Source: Paracoccus sp. N5 | GTDB taxonomy: Bacteria; Pseudomonadota; Alphaproteobacteria; Rhodobacterales; Rhodobacteraceae | Assembly (NCBI RefSeq): GCF_000371965.1 | Contig: NZ_AQUO01000001.1 | Coordinates: 1,496,001 to 1,560,000 of the forward strand | Direction of reading: 5' to 3' | DNA: 64,000 bases | Shown here: piece after piece, positions 61,311 through 64,000 of the stretch | Position numbering within the stretch: the stretch's first letter is position 1 | Layout: each line of letters begins with the position of its first letter | Program-made: the position numbers and the translations under genes | The notes under the pieces: generated by a model | What the model was told of the DNA's origin: nothing | Seen by the model: only the letters and a program-made list of their open reading frames with translations | Databases searched by the model: none

Positions 61311-62338
61311 CCCTGCCCGAGCACGCCCCCGCCAGCCACCCCTCGATCCCGGCCCGCAAGATCGGCGTGCTGGTCGCGAACCTCGGCACGCCGGATGCCA
61401 CCGACTACTGGTCGATGCGGCGCTATCTGAGCGAGTTCCTGTCCGACAAGCGCGTCATCGACTATCCGGCCTGGAAATGGCAGCCGCTGCTGCAGACCAT
61501 CATCCTGAGCAAGCGGCCCTTCACCTCGGGCGCGAACTACCGGCTGATCTGGAACAACGAGGCGAATGAATCGCCGCTGATGACCATCACCAGGCAGCAG
61601 GTGGCGGCGCTGCGCGAGCGGGCCTCGGCGCTGTGGGGCGACCGGGTCATGGTGGATTTCTGCATGCGCTACGGCAATCCCTCGACCCCGGACGTGGTCG
61701 AGCGCATGGTCAAGGCCGGCTGCGACCGCATCCTGTTCTTCCCGCTGTATCCGCAATACGCGGGCGCGACGACGGCGACGGCGAACGACCAGTTCTTCCG
61801 CGCGCTGATGGCGCAGAAATGGCAGCCGGCATCGCGCACCGTGCCGGCCTATTTCGACCGCGCCGACTATATCGACGCGCTGGCCGGCTCGGTCGAGCGG
61901 GCCCTGGGCGGCAAGGTGCCGCGAAAGCTGGTCGCCAGCTATCACGGCATGCCCAGGCGCTATCTGATGGAGGGCGACCCCTATCATTGCCAGTGCCAGA
62001 AGACCTCGCGCCTGCTGCGCGAGCGGCTGGGCTGGCCCGAGGGCGTGATCGACACCAGCTTCCAGTCGGTCTTCGGCACCGAGGAATGGCTGCGGCCCTA
62101 TACCGTCGAGCATGTGGCCGCACTGGCGCGGCAGGGCATCACCGAGATCGCGGTGATCTCGCCGGCGTTTTCCGCCGATTGCATCGAGACGCTGGAAGAG
62201 ATCCAGGGCGAGATCCGCGAGGCCTTCATCCATGCCGGCGGCAAGGAATTCACCTATGTCCCCTGCCTGAACGCCGAGCCGGCGCATATCGATGTGCTGG
62301 CGGCGGTGATCGCCGAGAACCTGGGCGGTTGGGTCTGA
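61307..62338 (+). CDS. hemH: ferrochelatase HemH
   Basis: 343 residues. Inserts Fe2+ into protoporphyrin IX, the last step of haem synthesis. Seen: GVLVANLGTPDATDYWSMRR, CMRYGNPSTPDVVERM, LFFPLYPQYAGATTAT, the catalytic H213 in VASYHGMPRRYLMEGDPY and E294 in ISPAFSADCIETLEEI. C-terminal ECLNAEP-type segment VPCLNAEPAHIDVLA. ATG 61307 overlaps the methyltransferase stop. Followed by its own terminator and a copy of the dispersed element. Confidence 0.97.
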   Translation: MTLPEHAPASHPSIPARKIGVLVANLGTPDATDYWSMRRYLSEFLSDKRVIDYPAWKWQPLLQTIILSKRPFTSGANYRLIWNNEANESPLMTITRQQVAALRERASALWGDRVMVDFCMRYGNPSTPDVVERMVKAGCDRILFFPLYPQYAGATTATANDQFFRALMAQKWQPASRTVPAYFDRADYIDALAGSVERALGGKVPRKLVASYHGMPRRYLMEGDPYHCQCQKTSRLLRERLGWPEGVIDTSFQSVFGTEEWLRPYTVEHVAALARQGITEIAVISPAFSADCIETLEEIQGEIREAFIHAGGKEFTYVPCLNAEPAHIDVLAAVIAENLGGWV

Positions 62339-62354
62339 GGGGACCGCTGCTGCC

Positions 62355-62463
62355 GGGGGCGCTGCCCCCGGGGGCCTGCCGGCCCCTTTCTCGCTGAAAA
62401 AGGTCCGGCGGACCTTTTTCCGGGCGCTCGAAAGCCCCCGGGATATTTTCACAAGAAAGAAGC
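62355..62463 (+). repeat. GC-rich palindrome plus dispersed 3'-UTR element, copy 8
   Basis: Palindrome GGGGGCGCTGCCCCC (62355-62369), then the hemH terminator, then at 62435-62463 CCCCCGGGATATTTTCACAA plus GAAAGAAGC, differing at one of 29 positions from copy 3. Same sense as hemH. Confidence 0.7.
62397..62419 (+). terminator. terminator of hemH (works in both directions)
   Basis: AAAAAGGTCC, GGC loop, GGACCTTTTT: perfect 10-bp stem. Confidence 0.85.
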
Positions 62464-62472
62464 TGTGAAAAA

Positions 62473-62488
62473 GGCCCCGCGCGGGGCC
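62473..62488 (-). terminator. terminator of the L,D-transpeptidase gene
   Basis: GGCCCCGC directly joined to GCGGGGCC; on the minus strand it is followed by TTTTT. 5 bp after the stop codon. Confidence 0.8.
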
Positions 62489-62493
62489 TTTCG

Positions 62494-63150
62494 TCAGATC
62501 AGCATCACCTGCGTGCCGACCTTGGTCAGGTCGTAGAGCTGCTTGATGTGTTCGTTGTAGAGGCCGATGCAGCCGTTCGAGGACTTGCGGCCGATCTTGC
62601 GCGTGTCGTGGGTGCCGTGGATGCGGTAATATTGCCAGGACAGCCACAGCGCATGGGTGCCCATCGGGTTCAGCGGGTCGCCCGGCTTGACGAATTCCGG
62701 CCATTCCGGGTTGCGCTTGCGCATCTCGGGCGTCGGCGCCCAGCTGGGGCCTTCGACCTTCTTGATGATCTCGGTCCGGCCGGTGCGGGTCAGGTCGGGG
62801 CTGACCGGGACCGAGGTCGGGAACAGCTTGTAGACCGACTGGTCCTCGGACCAGAAATGCAGGCAGCGCGAGGGCAGGTCCACGAGGATGGCGCCATTGG
62901 TCAGCGTGCTGAAATAGGGCTGCCAGTCCTGCATGCGGAAGCTGGAGATATTGCGGCGCGAATCCTGGTTGGCGTCGTATTGCACCATGCCGGCGTCGGG
63001 CGTGGCGCCGCCGCCGCTGCCTTGCAGCACCTGGCCGGTATAGGGGTCGATCTGCTGGGCGATGGCCGGGGCGGCAAGGCCCGCAGCCCCCAGCGCCACC
63101 GAGGTGGAAAGGAATGTCCGACGCGAGATCGGATTCTTCGGCGTCATCAT
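62494..63150 (-). CDS. L,D-transpeptidase (YkuD domain) with Tat signal
   Basis: 218 residues. The N-terminal twin-arginine signal SRRTFLSTSVALGAAGLAAP is followed by AIAQQ. The YkuD catalytic site is complete: H178 (YYRIHGTHDTRKIGRKSSNG, running on to C194 in GCIGLYNEH). It should make 3-3 cross-links or attach proteins to peptidoglycan in the periplasm. Tat export is unusual for this enzyme in enterobacteria but common in alphaproteobacteria. Divergent from the CAP lipoprotein gene with 225 bp between. Confidence 0.94.
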   Translation of the reverse strand: MMTPKNPISRRTFLSTSVALGAAGLAAPAIAQQIDPYTGQVLQGSGGGATPDAGMVQYDANQDSRRNISSFRMQDWQPYFSTLTNGAILVDLPSRCLHFWSEDQSVYKLFPTSVPVSPDLTRTGRTEIIKKVEGPSWAPTPEMRKRNPEWPEFVKPGDPLNPMGTHALWLSWQYYRIHGTHDTRKIGRKSSNGCIGLYNEHIKQLYDLTKVGTQVMLI

Positions 63151-63375
63151 CTGTCGCTCCTGATATATGACGGGCCGCTTGACGCGGCCTTCTCTGCCCG
63201 AGTTTTGCGAGAGGTCGTTACAAGGCCGCGCTTACGCCCCGGGCGGGCGGCTTGCAATTCAAACAAGCGTCATTGTCGCAACAGAGTCGCAGACTGTGGC
63301 GCTCACGCAATCTTGGGTTTGAAGCGGGGGCCGGGCTTTTGTATGGCTGGCGCAAAATATCTGGGACAGGACATC

Positions 63376-63957
63376 ATGCTGAAATTCACGACCTTGGCGC
63401 TGGTTTCGGTGCTGGCGCTGACCGCTTGCCAGCGGGCGCCGCAGCAGCAGCTGGGCCCCGACGGGCAGCCGCTGCCGGTGGCCTACAAGATCACCCCGAA
63501 GGAAGAGGCGCAGATCCCCGCCCGGCTGGTCGGCCAGATCAACGCGCTACGCGCCAATTCCGGCGCCGCCGGGCTGGTGCAGAACCCGATGCTGGACGCC
63601 GCCGCCAAGGTGCATGCGCGCGACATGGCGGCGCAGAACCGGGCCTGGCATTTCGGCTCGGACGGCTCGTCGCCGCTGGACCGGGTGCGGCGCCAGGGCT
63701 ATTCGGGCCATCTGGTGGGCGAGAACATCTCGGAGACTTACGAGAACGAAATCACCACCTTGAACGCCTGGATGCAGAACCGCGACACCCGCGACGTCAT
63801 CATGGATCCGAAGGCGAGCGAGTTCGGCGCCGGCTGGTATCAGGAGCCCTCGGGCAAGATCTGGTGGGTGCTGATCACCGGCGGCGCGGGCGGCGGCATG
63901 GCGATGCCGATGGCGGGCGGCTATGCGCCGGCGCCGGTGGGCGTCAGCACGCTCTGA
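63376..63957 (+). CDS. CAP (SCP/PR1) domain lipoprotein
   Basis: 193 residues. Signal peptide with lipobox LALTAC (Cys18). CAP domain signatures: QINALRANSGAAGLVQNPML, the first His in AAAKVHARDMAAQNRAWHFG, VGENISETYENEITTLNAWM and SEFGAGWYQEPSGKIWWVLI, as in bacterial YkwD-like proteins. ATG 63376 has AGGA 5 nt upstream; longer in-frame options are unsupported. Function unknown; bacterial CAP lipoproteins are secreted or surface proteins. The 43 bp after the stop show nothing. Confidence 0.9.
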   Translation: MLKFTTLALVSVLALTACQRAPQQQLGPDGQPLPVAYKITPKEEAQIPARLVGQINALRANSGAAGLVQNPMLDAAAKVHARDMAAQNRAWHFGSDGSSPLDRVRRQGYSGHLVGENISETYENEITTLNAWMQNRDTRDVIMDPKASEFGAGWYQEPSGKIWWVLITGGAGGGMAMPMAGGYAPAPVGVSTL

Positions 63958-64000
63958 CCACGGCAAAGCGATTCGGGCGCGCGGTGCCGGGGGACCGGCC

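Overview
The window looks like a chromosomal stretch of an alphaproteobacterium of the Rhodobacteraceae, most likely Paracoccus or a close relative. The reasons are the very GC-rich third codon positions, ATGA-type stop/start overlaps, the petP/petR regulator pair, the rsmB-heparinase-purH-lspA order, a fungal-type LYS1 saccharopine dehydrogenase, an endonuclease-type MutL and the lptCAB-hpf-ptsN order. The genus is an inference; no rRNA gene is present. I see no tRNA, rRNA, CRISPR array, insertion sequence or prophage. Almost every base is used by about 60 genes, mostly core genome.

Layout. 1-4307 (minus): an RND efflux permease cut by the window edge, its adaptor, and a 57-residue SDHAF4-like protein. 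4362-15986 (plus): rsmB, a heparinase II/III-like protein, purH, lspA, a DUF3035 lipoprotein, an M16 peptidase pair, mutL, a sulfotransferase and a DUF3775 protein. 15992-21043 (minus): PQQ sugar dehydrogenase, LYS1, an NlpC/P60 hydrolase, an M17 aminopeptidase and a 125-residue unknown. 21188-23108 (plus): beta carbonic anhydrase and kynureninase. 23115-26927: a DeoR regulator divergent from an iron-ADH-like protein and an M14 peptidase-like protein. 27036-31935 (plus): a patatin/DUF3376 protein, folD and purU. 32032-36483 (minus): a SulP transporter, a small XRE regulator and a TonB-dependent receptor. 36706-41683 (plus): RNase D, arabinose-5-phosphate isomerase, lptC, lptA, lptB, hpf, ptsN and a 63-residue ORF. 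41756-44008: ilvE divergent from petP-petR. 44158-49973: secA divergent from a parvulin, argJ, mutT and a 43-residue ORF. 50106-57187 (minus): infB, ylxR-like, nusA, rimP, a frameshifted tspO and proline iminopeptidase. 57239-63957: ubiG; marR, a nitrilase, grxC and comF (minus); a methyltransferase and hemH; an L,D-transpeptidase (minus); a CAP lipoprotein.

How the genes fit together. There are blocks for envelope building (KdsD-type isomerase, LptCAB, LspA, SecA, parvulin, L,D-transpeptidase), transcription/translation (rimP-nusA-ylxR-infB, rsmB, hpf), C1-folate and purines (folD, purU, purH), amino acids (argJ, ilvE, kynU, LYS1) and respiration (petPR, ubiG, hemH, the SDHAF4-like protein).

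The best leads beyond ordinary annotation are these. (1) A short element (GGGTATTTG ... AGAAG) occurs eight times, always just downstream of a gene and always in that gene's sense orientation. (2) Twin 17-bp palindromes lie in front of a small XRE regulator. (3) A 63-residue ORF has its ribosome binding site buried in a perfect hairpin. (4) A 43-residue ORF sits behind an AT-rich promoter island. (5) tspO carries a one-base frameshift. (6) An iron-ADH homologue has a changed metal ligand and is coupled to an M14-like enzyme with an unknown N-terminal half. (7) There is a large patatin-like membrane protein. I found no clear-cut new defence or biosynthetic system.
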